Origin: Oceanicaulis sp. HTCC2633
GTDB lineage: Bacteria; Pseudomonadota; Alphaproteobacteria; Caulobacterales; Maricaulaceae
Assembly (NCBI RefSeq): GCF_000152745.1
Contig: NZ_CH672428.1
Location: forward strand, 2,996,725 to 3,060,724
DNA length: 64,000 nt
Direction of reading: 5' to 3'
Position numbers and translations under genes: made by a program. Of the stretch, positions 51,090 to 59,706 are shown piece after piece. The first letter of the stretch is position 1. Each line of letters opens with the position of its first letter. Below the pieces are notes generated by a model that saw only the letters and a list, made by a program, of their open reading frames with translations, searched no databases and was not told the DNA's origin.

Positions 51090-51494
51090 ATGGCTCGCCG
51101 ACAAAGCCGCGTGCTGGGAGATGATGAAGAGGTCCAGCTGGACATGACGCCGATGCTCGACGTCGTGTTCATCCTGCTCATCTTCTTCATCGTGACAGCC
51201 GTGTTCGTTAAAGAGCCGGGGATCGAAGTCGAACGTCCTGAAACCCAACTTCAGGAACGCGAGAAGCCGACCCTGCTCGTGGCCGTATCGGCCAATGACG
51301 AAATCTACGTGGATGGGGACGTTTACGAGCTCGCGCAGCTTCGTAACGTGTTCGAACAGCTCCGGGAGGAGAACCCCCGCGCCGAAGCCATGATCCAGGG
51401 TGATCTTGGCGCGCCGGCCGGTACGGTTCTCGATATCCAGGAACTGCTCATGGACATGGATATCCCCGTCAAAATCTCAACCGAGGAAGGATAG
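51090..51494 (+). CDS. exbD: ExbD family protein (second copy)
   Basis: A 134-residue second ExbD with the same membrane segment (DMTPMLDVVFILLIFFIVTA) and the same critical aspartate, but a different periplasmic domain (EPGIEVERPETQLQEREKPT). Two ExbD proteins could form the heterodimer that sits in the ExbB pore, since the active stoichiometry is ExbB5-ExbD2. It starts 23 bases after the first copy. Confidence 0.93.
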   Translation: MARRQSRVLGDDEEVQLDMTPMLDVVFILLIFFIVTAVFVKEPGIEVERPETQLQEREKPTLLVAVSANDEIYVDGDVYELAQLRNVFEQLREENPRAEAMIQGDLGAPAGTVLDIQELLMDMDIPVKISTEEG

Positions 51495-51503
51495 GAGGAC
51501 GCG

Positions 51504-52121
51504 ATGGCTAGCTTAATCCGTCTTCTCGTCGGCGTGCCGATCGCCGCCGTGATCACCTTCCTGCTCTTCATGCTGATGCAGCGTCTGATCCTGACCGAAG
51601 AGGTCCAGATCGAAGAGGCTGGTGACGAGCTGCGCATCTCCATTTCCGAGGAAGTGGAAGATCTGCAGGTCCGTCAGCGCGAAGTGACGATGGATGACGT
51701 GAACGACGTCGAACCTCCGCCCCCGCCGCCTCAGATCGAGCGTCAGGTGGCCGAGGCTCCGTCCGAGGACATGAACACCATCGCCGGTGAAATCCCGGAA
51801 TTCGACGCTCCGGACCTGGGCAGCGGCGACGTCAGCTTTGACGTGTCCGACCGTGACGCCCAGCCGATGGTCCGCATTCCGCCGCAATACCCGCCCCGGG
51901 CGGCCGAGCGCGGCACGGAAGGGTACTGCCTGATGCAGTTCGACGTGACCCCGGACGGGACGCCGACGAACATCATCGCGCTGGATTGCTCCAGCTCGCT
52001 GTTCGAACGCTCCTCCGTACGGGCCGTGGAACGCTGGCGGTACGAGCCGAAGATCCAGAACGGCAATGCTGTGTGGCGTCGCGGCGTGCAGACGCGCCTC
52101 GACTACCAGCTGGCTGACTAA
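51504..52121 (+). CDS. tonB: TonB family energy transducer
   Basis: A 205-residue TonB2-like protein. A membrane helix (GVPIAAVITFLLFMLMQRLI, residues ~8-27) is followed by a Pro/Glu-rich spacer (DVEPPPPPPQIERQ) and the C-terminal domain with RIPPQYPPRAAERGTEGYCL, which contacts TonB-box peptides of outer-membrane receptors, ending in VERWRYEPKIQNG. The short spacer is typical of TonB2. It begins nine bases after the second exbD. Confidence 0.93.
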   Translation: MASLIRLLVGVPIAAVITFLLFMLMQRLILTEEVQIEEAGDELRISISEEVEDLQVRQREVTMDDVNDVEPPPPPPQIERQVAEAPSEDMNTIAGEIPEFDAPDLGSGDVSFDVSDRDAQPMVRIPPQYPPRAAERGTEGYCLMQFDVTPDGTPTNIIALDCSSSLFERSSVRAVERWRYEPKIQNGNAVWRRGVQTRLDYQLAD

Positions 52122-52180
52122 GCAGTGCGGCGCACCAAACTCCTCAGCGAGGGCGGTGCGCCGACACCGGGAGAGAGACA

Positions 52181-53713
52181 ATGACTCTGAACGAGACTTT
52201 CAACCCCGCCAGCTTGGTCCGGTCACTGGGCGTCGTCGCCATAGCCGGCCTTCTGGCCTTTGCGATCGCTGCGCCTTCCGAGGCGCAACGCCGTCGTAAC
52301 AATGACGATGAAGAACAGGTTGAAGGCCGGGTGCTGACGGCTGCTGTGGGCGAGCAGGTGCTTGCCGCGCAGGAGTGTCAGGACGCGGACGACAATGCCT
52401 GTGTTCTTCGCATCATGAACGAGCTCGCGGCGCGGGACGGACTCAGCCCGTATGAACGGTTTGTGGTTCTCCAGCTCCGGGCTCGGGCATACTTTCAGGA
52501 TGACCGCCTGGACCTGGCGATCCGTGACTTCGAGGCGGCGCTGAACACCGGCGCCACCACCACGGATGAAACCATTTCCATCCGGACGGCTCTGGGCCAG
52601 CTCTATCTGGTGCAGGAACAGACCGACCAGGCGATCCGTCAGTTCGAACTGGCCATCCAGGCCGGCGCGGAACTGACCCCGAGCTTCGCCAAGACGGTGG
52701 CTCAGGCGTATCTGCAGGCCGAGCGTCTGCGGGACGGGGTTCGCTATGCGGAAATCTTCTACAACAACACCCCGGACAAGACGGAGCAGGACTTCAACCT
52801 GATGTTCTACTTCTACCGGCAACTCGATCGCACCAGCGATCAGCTGCGGGTCATCCGGGAATACCTCTCCGCCTATCCGGGCGCCCGTCAGGGCTGGCAG
52901 AACCTGGTTGCGCTCTACGCGCAGCAGGATGACGCGACCAATGCGTTTGAAGCCAACAAGCTCATGTATCTGAACGGCCTGTTCCGGGAAGAGAACGAGC
53001 TGATCCGCCTGGTGCAGTACTACAGCTATTTCGAGAACCCGTATCGCGGCGCCTCCATTCTGGAGCGTGAGATGAATGCGGGCCGGATCGAGTCCAATCA
53101 GCGCAATCTCGAACTCCTGGCCAATATGTGGCGTCAGGCGTCCGAGTTTGAGCGGGCCATTCCGGTGCTCGAGCGTCTGTCCCAACTGCAGGGCAATGGC
53201 GAAACCGCACTGCGTCTGGCTGAGGCGAACTTCTCGCTGAACAATTTCGCAGCGGCGGAATCCGCCTTCGAGACGGCCATCGATCGCGGCGGTCTCAGCG
53301 ATACCGGCAAGGCCTGGGAGCTTCTGGGCACCGCCCGGTTCCGTCAGGGCAACCGCCAGGGGGCGCTGGCCGCCTTCCGTGAAGGCGCGCGCTATCCCAG
53401 CACCCGGTCCAGCTCCAATGGCTGGATCCGCTGGATCACCGCCCAGATCGAAGGTGAAGAGCGTCGCCGGGTCCAGCAGGAGCAGATCGTCATCGACGAA
53501 TGCCGCCTGACCCTGGATGCGGAACGTCGCCAGATCGTCCTGACCGGTTCTGTGGATGATGAAGGCCGCGTGCGGTTTGAATCGATCCCGGAACGCTGCG
53601 AGCCGTACTACAATGTCTACGGCGAACAGATCCGTGAAGCGGGCATGACTGACGAGGAAGCGGCTGCGGCCCAGGCCCAGCGTGAAGCTGACGCCGCGGC
53701 GGCTGAAGGCTAA
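52181..53713 (+). CDS. TPR-repeat periplasmic protein
   Basis: A 510-residue exported protein with a signal peptide-like helix (LVRSLGVVAIAGLLAFAIAA) and successive tetratricopeptide-like repeats (for instance GQLYLVQEQTDQAIRQFELA and LLANMWRQASEFERAIPVLE). A C-terminal module ends in an Ala/Glu-rich tail. In Vibrio TonB2 loci a TPR protein also ends the cluster. It probably organises the Ton complex or a receptor, but its function is not established. It ends the operon with a strong terminator behind it. Confidence 0.85.
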   Translation: MTLNETFNPASLVRSLGVVAIAGLLAFAIAAPSEAQRRRNNDDEEQVEGRVLTAAVGEQVLAAQECQDADDNACVLRIMNELAARDGLSPYERFVVLQLRARAYFQDDRLDLAIRDFEAALNTGATTTDETISIRTALGQLYLVQEQTDQAIRQFELAIQAGAELTPSFAKTVAQAYLQAERLRDGVRYAEIFYNNTPDKTEQDFNLMFYFYRQLDRTSDQLRVIREYLSAYPGARQGWQNLVALYAQQDDATNAFEANKLMYLNGLFREENELIRLVQYYSYFENPYRGASILEREMNAGRIESNQRNLELLANMWRQASEFERAIPVLERLSQLQGNGETALRLAEANFSLNNFAAAESAFETAIDRGGLSDTGKAWELLGTARFRQGNRQGALAAFREGARYPSTRSSSNGWIRWITAQIEGEERRRVQQEQIVIDECRLTLDAERRQIVLTGSVDDEGRVRFESIPERCEPYYNVYGEQIREAGMTDEEAAAAQAQREADAAAAEG

Positions 53714-53733
53714 TCGCTTCTGCAACCGACTGG

Positions 53734-53764
53734 AAAACCCCGGCGTACCGCGCCGGGGTTTTTC
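53734..53764 (+). terminator. Terminator of the TonB operon
   Basis: AAAACCCCGGCG (53734-53745) pairs with CGCCGGGGTTTT (53751-53762) around five loop bases, and the T run continues to 53763. It is 21 bases past the TPR gene stop. Confidence 0.92.
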
Positions 53765-53920
53765 TTTGCGTCAAACCGGACTCGCCTGAGACGATGGTCG
53801 AACGTCGCGTCACGCTTTGAGCGGGAAAAGGCCCGGTTTTCGCCGCATTCACATTACAGCCTCGCAAGGTTCGCGGGGAACAGAGCCTCAGGCCGCCCCG
53901 CATCATTCGGGGAGTTCGCC

Positions 53921-54583
53921 ATGACCGCCTTGCCTCTCACGTCCTCACCATCCCTGCCGTCCCGTCAGCAGGCCGTTTCGGCCGCTGCGCGATGGATCAC
54001 GGCCGCCAGTCTGGCGGTCATCATCACCTTCGCCCTGTTCGTGCTCATGAAGGTGCTGATCCATGTGGAGCTGATCCGATTGCCGGAACCGCCGGACCGC
54101 GAGACCTTCACGATTTCAGAGGTTGTGGTCCCGCTGCCCGTCACTCGAACCGAACGTCCGGTGCTGGAGGCGGTCGAGCCTCTGCCGGCCCCGCCCGTGA
54201 TCGAAAGAACCGCCGCTGAGCGTCCGGGAGAGGACGGGATGACCTATGCCTCCGCGCCGGTCATGGCGGAGCCTGTGATCGAGGCGGAGCTGGGAAGCGT
54301 GGCGCTGGCGCCGACGCCGCTCTCCATCCGCGTGCCGCCTGTCTATCCCGGACGTGAGCTCGAGCGCGGCGTCACGGGGCGATGCACCATTCGCTATGAC
54401 ATTCTGGCCTCTGGCGCGACCGTGAACCTTCAGGTCGTCGCGTGCGACAGCACCGGCTTCGCCCGGGCGAGCCTCGCCGCGGTCGAGCGCTGGCGTCATG
54501 AAACAGTCGGCGCCGCGGCGCCTGACCAGATCGTCAATCGCGGCGTGGAGACGACCCTGGTGTTCAATCTCGAAGAGGGGTGA
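53921..54583 (+). CDS. TonB family protein (second, stand-alone)
   Basis: A 220-residue TonB homologue. After ~25 polar residues comes a membrane helix (WITAASLAVIITFALFVLMK), a short Pro-rich linker (EAVEPLPAPPVIER) and a TonB C-terminal domain (RVPPVYPGRELERGVTGRCT ... AAVERWRHE). It shares its layout with the operonic TonB 1.8 kb upstream but diverges throughout. It is transcribed apart (terminator before it) and has no own exbB/exbD, so it may share the upstream channel and serve other receptors. Confidence 0.85.
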   Translation: MTALPLTSSPSLPSRQQAVSAAARWITAASLAVIITFALFVLMKVLIHVELIRLPEPPDRETFTISEVVVPLPVTRTERPVLEAVEPLPAPPVIERTAAERPGEDGMTYASAPVMAEPVIEAELGSVALAPTPLSIRVPPVYPGRELERGVTGRCTIRYDILASGATVNLQVVACDSTGFARASLAAVERWRHETVGAAAPDQIVNRGVETTLVFNLEEG

Positions 54584-54610
54584 CCCGCTTGTCACCCTCA
54601 CAGCCCTGAT

Positions 54611-54645
54611 AAAAAAAACGGCGCGGGAGAGGCTCCCGCGCCGTT
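54611..54645. terminator. Strong bidirectional terminator
   Basis: AACGGCGCGGGAG (54617-54629) pairs with CTCCCGCGCCGTT (54633-54645) around AGG. On the minus strand eight T residues follow (complement of 54611-54618), fitting the peptidase gene that ends at 54669; on the plus strand only TTT follows, after the stand-alone tonB. Confidence 0.9.
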
Positions 54646-54668
54646 TCCTGTCGTCGATGGGGCCGAGC

Positions 54669-56972
54669 CTAGTGCTCGCCGCCCTCATGGCTCTCAGAGC
54701 TTTCAGAGGCGGTCTCAGCCGCTTCTTCATCGGCCAGACCCACGGTCATCAGGGCGAAGGCGTATTCCTCGGCGGTTTCACGCAGGGCGTCGAACCGGCC
54801 CGACGCGCCGCCATGGCCTGCGCCCATATTGGTGCGCAGAAGCGTCAGCCCGTCATCGGTGCGGCGGGTGCGCAGACGCGCGGCCCATTTCGCCGGCTCC
54901 CAATAGGTTACGCGCGGGTCGGTCAGACCGGCGGTGGCCAGAACGTGCGGGTAATCCTGCGCGCTCACCTGATCATAGGGGCTGTAGGAGGCGATATAGT
55001 CATACGCCGCCTCATCGGTGATCGGGTTGCCCCATTCGGGCCATTCCGGCGGGGTCAGCGGCAGGGTGTCGTCGCTCATCGTGGTCAGGACGTCCACGAA
55101 GGGCACCGCGCCAATGGCCCCGGCGAACAGTTCGGGCGCCTGGTTGATGGTGGCGCCGACCAGCAGGCCGCCGGCGGAGCCGCCCATCGCCACCATCTGG
55201 CCTTCGGAGGTATAGCCTTCCTCGATCAGGGCGCGGCCGGAATCCACGAAGTCATTGAAGGTATTGATCTTGTGGTCGAGCTTGCCGTCCAGATACCATT
55301 GATAGCCCTTGGCCATGCCGCCGCGGATATGGGCGATGGCGTAGACCATGCCGCGATCCACCAGCGACAGGCGCGAGACCGAGAAGCTGGCCGGGATGGT
55401 GATGCCGTAGGAGCCATAGCCATAGAGCAGCAGCGGCGCGGTGCCGTCGATCGGGGTGTCGCGGTGATACAGGATCGTCACCGGCACGCTGGCGCCGTCA
55501 CGGGCGGTCGCCATGATGCGGCGCACGACATAGTCGTCCGCATTATGGCCGGAGGGCACTTCCTGTTCCTTGATCAGGGTGCGCTCGCGCGTGCCCATGT
55601 CATAGTCATAGGTCTGTTCCGGGGTGGACGGGCTCTCATAGGAGAAGCGCATCTGGTCGGTGGCGTATTCATAGCCGCCATCCATGCCCAGAGCGTAGGC
55701 CTCCTCGTCAAAGGCGATCTCGTGCTCCTCGCCCGAGCGCAGGTCGCGCACGACGATGCGGGGCAGGGCGTTGGCGCGTTCGGAGCGGACCAGCCAGTTC
55801 TCGAAACCCATCAGGCCGTTCACCAGAACGCCCGGACGGTGCTCGATCAGCGGGGTCCAGTTCTCGCGACGCGGATCCTCGAGCGGGGCTTCCATGATCT
55901 GGAAGTCCACGGCGTCATCAAGATTGGTGCGCACGAACAGGCGGCCGCCCGCTTCGGTCAGCGAGTACTCCACGCCCGGCTCGCGCTCGGCGACCAGGAT
56001 CGGCTCGGCGTTCGGGTCATTGGCGTCAAAGACGCGCATTTCGCTGGTGGTGTGGTCGTTGGCCGAGAGCACGATCCAGCGATCGCCATCGGTCTTGCCC
56101 ACGCCCAGGAAGTAACCGGGGTCGGTTTCCTCGTAGATCAGCTCGGCGTCATCGGAGTTGATGTTCTGGCGATAGACGCGGCGCGGCCGGTTGTTCTCGT
56201 CGCGCCAGACCCAGTAGATGGTCTCGCTGTCATTGCCCCAGACGATGGAGCCATAGCCCTCATCGGTCAGGGTGGCGATATCCTCGCCGGTCTCGAGATC
56301 GCGGATCTTCACGGCGTAGAATTCAGAGCCCGCCGTATCCACGGCATAGGCCAGATAGCGGTGGTTGGGAGAGTGCTGGACCGCGCCCAGGCCGAAATAG
56401 TCGATGCCTTCCGCTTCGGCGTCGCCATCAAAGATGATGACTTCCTCGCCCGCCATCTCGCCGTTCTCGCCGGTGGCGCGGCGCACGAAGACCGGATACT
56501 GGCCGCCTTCGCGATAGCGCGAGGAGTAATACCAGTCGCCGTCCCGGGAGGCGGGGGATTCATCGTCTTCCTTGATGCGGCCGCGGATCTCTTCATAGAT
56601 GCGGGTCTCAAGGCCGGAGAGCGGCTCCATCACCTCATTGTAATAGGCGTTTTCCGCCTCGAGATGCTCGCGGATATCCTGGCGCAGCACGGACGGATCG
56701 CGCATGACTTCCTGCCAGTTGGCGTCACGCAGCCAGCTGAATTCGTCGGTGCGGGTGCGTCCCAGCTGTTCGATCTCCTCCGGGCGCTGCTCGGGCGTGG
56801 GCGCCTCAAGGGTCTGCGCGCGGGCAATGAGATCCTGGGCGGAGGTGTCGGTCATCGTCTGTTCCGTAGTGGTGGCGGCGCTGTCAGAGGCCGGCTGACT
56901 GCACGCGGCGAGGGCGATAAGCGCCGCCCCGGCGAGCAAGGCGGCTTTCGAGCCGTATCGAGATAAGGTCAT
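54669..56972 (-). CDS. Oligopeptidase B-like S9 peptidase, lipoprotein
   Basis: A 767-residue prolyl-oligopeptidase-family protease. A lipoprotein signal (ALIALAACSQPASDS, lipidated C in LAAC) anchors it in the envelope; a beta-propeller (about residues 90-460) precedes the alpha/beta-hydrolase domain. The catalytic serine is in AMGGSAGGLLVGATINQAPE, with the acid region TDPRVTYWEPAKW and the histidine in MGAGHGGASGR. These are oligopeptidase B features (cleavage after basic residues). A lipoprotein form is less usual than the cytosolic enterobacterial enzyme. A strong terminator follows. Confidence 0.92.
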   Translation of the reverse strand: MTLSRYGSKAALLAGAALIALAACSQPASDSAATTTEQTMTDTSAQDLIARAQTLEAPTPEQRPEEIEQLGRTRTDEFSWLRDANWQEVMRDPSVLRQDIREHLEAENAYYNEVMEPLSGLETRIYEEIRGRIKEDDESPASRDGDWYYSSRYREGGQYPVFVRRATGENGEMAGEEVIIFDGDAEAEGIDYFGLGAVQHSPNHRYLAYAVDTAGSEFYAVKIRDLETGEDIATLTDEGYGSIVWGNDSETIYWVWRDENNRPRRVYRQNINSDDAELIYEETDPGYFLGVGKTDGDRWIVLSANDHTTSEMRVFDANDPNAEPILVAEREPGVEYSLTEAGGRLFVRTNLDDAVDFQIMEAPLEDPRRENWTPLIEHRPGVLVNGLMGFENWLVRSERANALPRIVVRDLRSGEEHEIAFDEEAYALGMDGGYEYATDQMRFSYESPSTPEQTYDYDMGTRERTLIKEQEVPSGHNADDYVVRRIMATARDGASVPVTILYHRDTPIDGTAPLLLYGYGSYGITIPASFSVSRLSLVDRGMVYAIAHIRGGMAKGYQWYLDGKLDHKINTFNDFVDSGRALIEEGYTSEGQMVAMGGSAGGLLVGATINQAPELFAGAIGAVPFVDVLTTMSDDTLPLTPPEWPEWGNPITDEAAYDYIASYSPYDQVSAQDYPHVLATAGLTDPRVTYWEPAKWAARLRTRRTDDGLTLLRTNMGAGHGGASGRFDALRETAEEYAFALMTVGLADEEAAETASESSESHEGGEH

Positions 56973-57089
56973 GATGAATATTCACCAGACGCAGCACTGC
57001 GTCTGACTCCCCAGAAAGATTGAGGATGCAGTGTTTCTCGCGGCTGCAGCGCTGTCCAGAGCCTCAGGCGGTTCTAACCAAAAAGAAAC

Positions 57090-58346
57090 TCAGGCGCTTC
57101 GGCGCAAGGTCAGTATCGGCGTCGTCAGCGACACGAAGATCAGCACCAGCAGCAAGCCGGTCATGGGGATCAGCGAAGACAGGCGCGGACCGATCTCATG
57201 GACCACATGGCCCATGACGAAGGCGCCCAGGGGCATGCCGCCGAACAGGCCGAGCTGATACACGCTCATCACCCGCGCGATCATGCGCGGCGGCGCGTTT
57301 TCCTGCACCACGGCGCGCGAGAGCGAGATGGCGACGCCGCCGCCCAGCCCCCAGCTGAAGACGAGCCCGAACAGGGCGTAAAGCGGCATGGGGAAGGCCA
57401 GCAGGCCCATGGTGATGACCGTCGCCATCTGGGCCAGCATCAGCGCGCGGCCCGGCCGCTCGACCTCTCCGGCGCGCGCCAGCAGCACATTGGCGATGAA
57501 GGCGCCGATCCAGAACGCCACCAGCAAGAGGGCGAGCATGCCATAGCCGCCGTCATAGACATCGCGCACCAGCACCGGGATGATGACGAAGAAGCCGCCG
57601 CCCACCACCAGAAGCCCGAGCGCCAGCATGATCAGGGTCATGGGCGCCAGGATGGGAGAGCGCAGCACTTCCAGCACGCCGGTTCTCAGGCTCGTCCACA
57701 GGCTTTCCCCGCCCGTGTTCTGGCGCGGCAGGCGCGGCATCAGCAGCGCGGCGGCGCCGCCGATCGCCAGTCCAGTGGCCTGGACGGCGAAGAGGGGCGC
57801 CGGGCCCAGACGACCGGCCAGCACCCCGGCGCCCATGCCCAGGATCTGGGCGGCGAACTGGACGAGGGAGGCGAGAATGACGGCCCGTTGCAGGGTGAAT
57901 CCGGGGCGGCCCAGGCGTTGGGCGACCCGTGTGACCGCGTTCACCGCGCTGTCGCGTGCGGGCATCACGAAGGCGCCCGCCACGCCGACCAGCAGGGCGT
58001 AGATAATCATCGCGCCATAGCTCAGCAGATTCCGGAACAGCATCAGCGACAGAACCGCCGCGCACAGACAGGCCAGCGCGTGAAAGCCGCCCATCACCCA
58101 GCGGCGGTCGAGCCGCTCGGCGACGACCCCCGCCAGCGGCAGCAGGAACAGCATGGGGGCGGTGAGGGCGGCCTGGGCGATTCCCAGCCGGTCCGGACTT
58201 TCATTCAGCGTGTAGTTGATCACGCCGGGAAACAGCGTGGTCTGCAGGCCGAAGCTGAAGAACCAGCCCGACACCGCGATCATGTAGACGGCGAATGGCG
58301 GCAAACGCCTGATGCGGCGCAATTTGCGTAGACGTTTCAGCGCCAC
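57090..58346 (-). CDS. MFS transporter
   Basis: A 418-residue major facilitator superfamily protein with 12 predicted helices. The loop between helices 2 and 3 reads GVVAERLDRRWVMGG (the family's G-x-x-x-D-R-x-x-R/W motif). The second half continues with PMTLIMLALGLLVVGGGFFV. It resembles the MFS_3 (enterobactin exporter EntS-like) group, so it may export a small molecule; this is an inference. I chose GTG at 58346 (VALKRLRKLRR) because the extended frame to 58517 looks non-coding; the start is uncertain. It is divergent from the DUF2336 gene. Confidence 0.83.
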   Translation of the reverse strand: MALKRLRKLRRIRRLPPFAVYMIAVSGWFFSFGLQTTLFPGVINYTLNESPDRLGIAQAALTAPMLFLLPLAGVVAERLDRRWVMGGFHALACLCAAVLSLMLFRNLLSYGAMIIYALLVGVAGAFVMPARDSAVNAVTRVAQRLGRPGFTLQRAVILASLVQFAAQILGMGAGVLAGRLGPAPLFAVQATGLAIGGAAALLMPRLPRQNTGGESLWTSLRTGVLEVLRSPILAPMTLIMLALGLLVVGGGFFVIIPVLVRDVYDGGYGMLALLLVAFWIGAFIANVLLARAGEVERPGRALMLAQMATVITMGLLAFPMPLYALFGLVFSWGLGGGVAISLSRAVVQENAPPRMIARVMSVYQLGLFGGMPLGAFVMGHVVHEIGPRLSSLIPMTGLLLVLIFVSLTTPILTLRRSA

Positions 58347-58528
58347 GATCCGTCCTGTCCCCTGCCGTCGGTCGAAGCCTGTTTGTGAATCGACACACTG
58401 AACTCTAGCAAGCCAAATACGGGCATAACAAGCTTGATAAGGACTTAAGCACTGAGCCGGGCGTCTCTTTCCGCACCGGCTTCCGTCTCGACGCTTCCTT
58501 AACGCCCTTGCGGGCACTCTGACGGCTC

Positions 58529-59644
58529 ATGCAGGAAATGAAGTCGACCATGGCCGAAGATCTCAGCCCCGCACCGCCTCGTCCCGCTCCTCCCAAGGCG
58601 CGCGACCTTCTGACCCGCAGGCTTGCGGACATTGTCTGCCTGCCGTCCAGCCAGATCGCCCCGCAGGAGCGGTGGATGGTGGCCGATGTGCTGGATGAAT
58701 TGCTGCGCGCGGCGGATGTGGACTTGCGCGCCAAGGTCGCCCGGCGACTGGCGCAGCAGCACGAGGCCCCGCGCGGCCTGTTGCGACGGCTCGCCCATGA
58801 CCGGTTTGAAGTGGCCGAACCCTTGCTGCGCCATTCCCAAGCCCTGTCAGACTTTGACATGATGGATATCGCCCAGTCCGGCACGCCCCGGCACAAGCTG
58901 GAGATCGCCCGGCGCGAACAGGTGTCCGAGACCGTCGCCGCCGCCCTGTGCTCCAGCGCGGATCTTGAAGTCATGACGGTCCTGCTGCGCAATCCCGGCG
59001 TCCGCTTCGCCAGCGCGACCATGGATGTGATCGTGCGCGTCGCTGCAGAGCATGAGAGCATTGCCCGCCTGCTGATCTCGCGGCCGGAAATGCGTCCGGC
59101 CCAGGCGCTGGCCCTGTTCTGGTCGGTCTCGCACGAATTGCGGCGGATGATTCTCGACCGCTTCGCGGCCTCCCGTCAGATCCTGCAGGACGCCGCCGAG
59201 GACGTCTTTCCGCTGGCCGCGCGGGAGGAGACGCCGGACGCCGCCGTGCGGGAGGCGCTGGCCTATATCGATCGTCGCCAGCGCGACCGCAAAGCGGCCG
59301 ACGTCACCCCCTTCGGTTCGCTGGAGGGGCTGGTGGAGCGCGCCGCGCAAATCGGGTTCACCGAGGAATTGCGCGCGGAGGCCGCGGTGCTGGCCAATGT
59401 GCAGCGCGATCTTCTCAACCGCATGATTGATGACTTCGGCGGCGAGCCGTTGGCGATTCTCGCCAAGGCCACCGGATTGTCGCGTCAGCACCTGACCAGC
59501 GTGATCGAAGGCTCGGGACGCATGGACGCCTTCAATCGCGCCGAACAGGCGGTGCTGGTCTTTGACACCATGAGCGTGGACAAGGCGCAAACCGTGCTGC
59601 GCTACTGGAACTGGGTCATCGCCCGCGCCGCCCGCGCGGGCTGA
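58529..59644 (+). CDS. DUF2336 protein
   Basis: A 371-residue, mostly helical soluble protein of the alphaproteobacterial DUF2336 family, which looks like HEAT-type repeats (for example LRAKVARRLAQQHEAPRGLL, LRRLAHDRFEVAEPLLRHSQ). The C-terminal half has RRMILDRFAASRQIL and a final LVFDTMSVDKAQTVLRYWNW. The function is unknown; Caulobacter relatives have been linked to cell-cycle or surface signalling only loosely. ATG codons at 58529, 58538 and 58550 are all possible starts. Confidence 0.83.
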   Translation: MQEMKSTMAEDLSPAPPRPAPPKARDLLTRRLADIVCLPSSQIAPQERWMVADVLDELLRAADVDLRAKVARRLAQQHEAPRGLLRRLAHDRFEVAEPLLRHSQALSDFDMMDIAQSGTPRHKLEIARREQVSETVAAALCSSADLEVMTVLLRNPGVRFASATMDVIVRVAAEHESIARLLISRPEMRPAQALALFWSVSHELRRMILDRFAASRQILQDAAEDVFPLAAREETPDAAVREALAYIDRRQRDRKAADVTPFGSLEGLVERAAQIGFTEELRAEAAVLANVQRDLLNRMIDDFGGEPLAILAKATGLSRQHLTSVIEGSGRMDAFNRAEQAVLVFDTMSVDKAQTVLRYWNWVIARAARAG

Positions 59645-59706
59645 AACAGCCTTCGCGCGCGCAACAAGTCTTGAACCTCCAGGTCTGTGCGTCTAGCTGT
59701 CGCACC

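Noticed and set aside
54498-56966. An 822-codon open frame on the plus strand across the oligopeptidase gene.
   Set aside because: Composition is that of a shadow frame (Gly/His/Ala/Arg runs, no domain), and the S9 peptidase on the other strand has all catalytic motifs.
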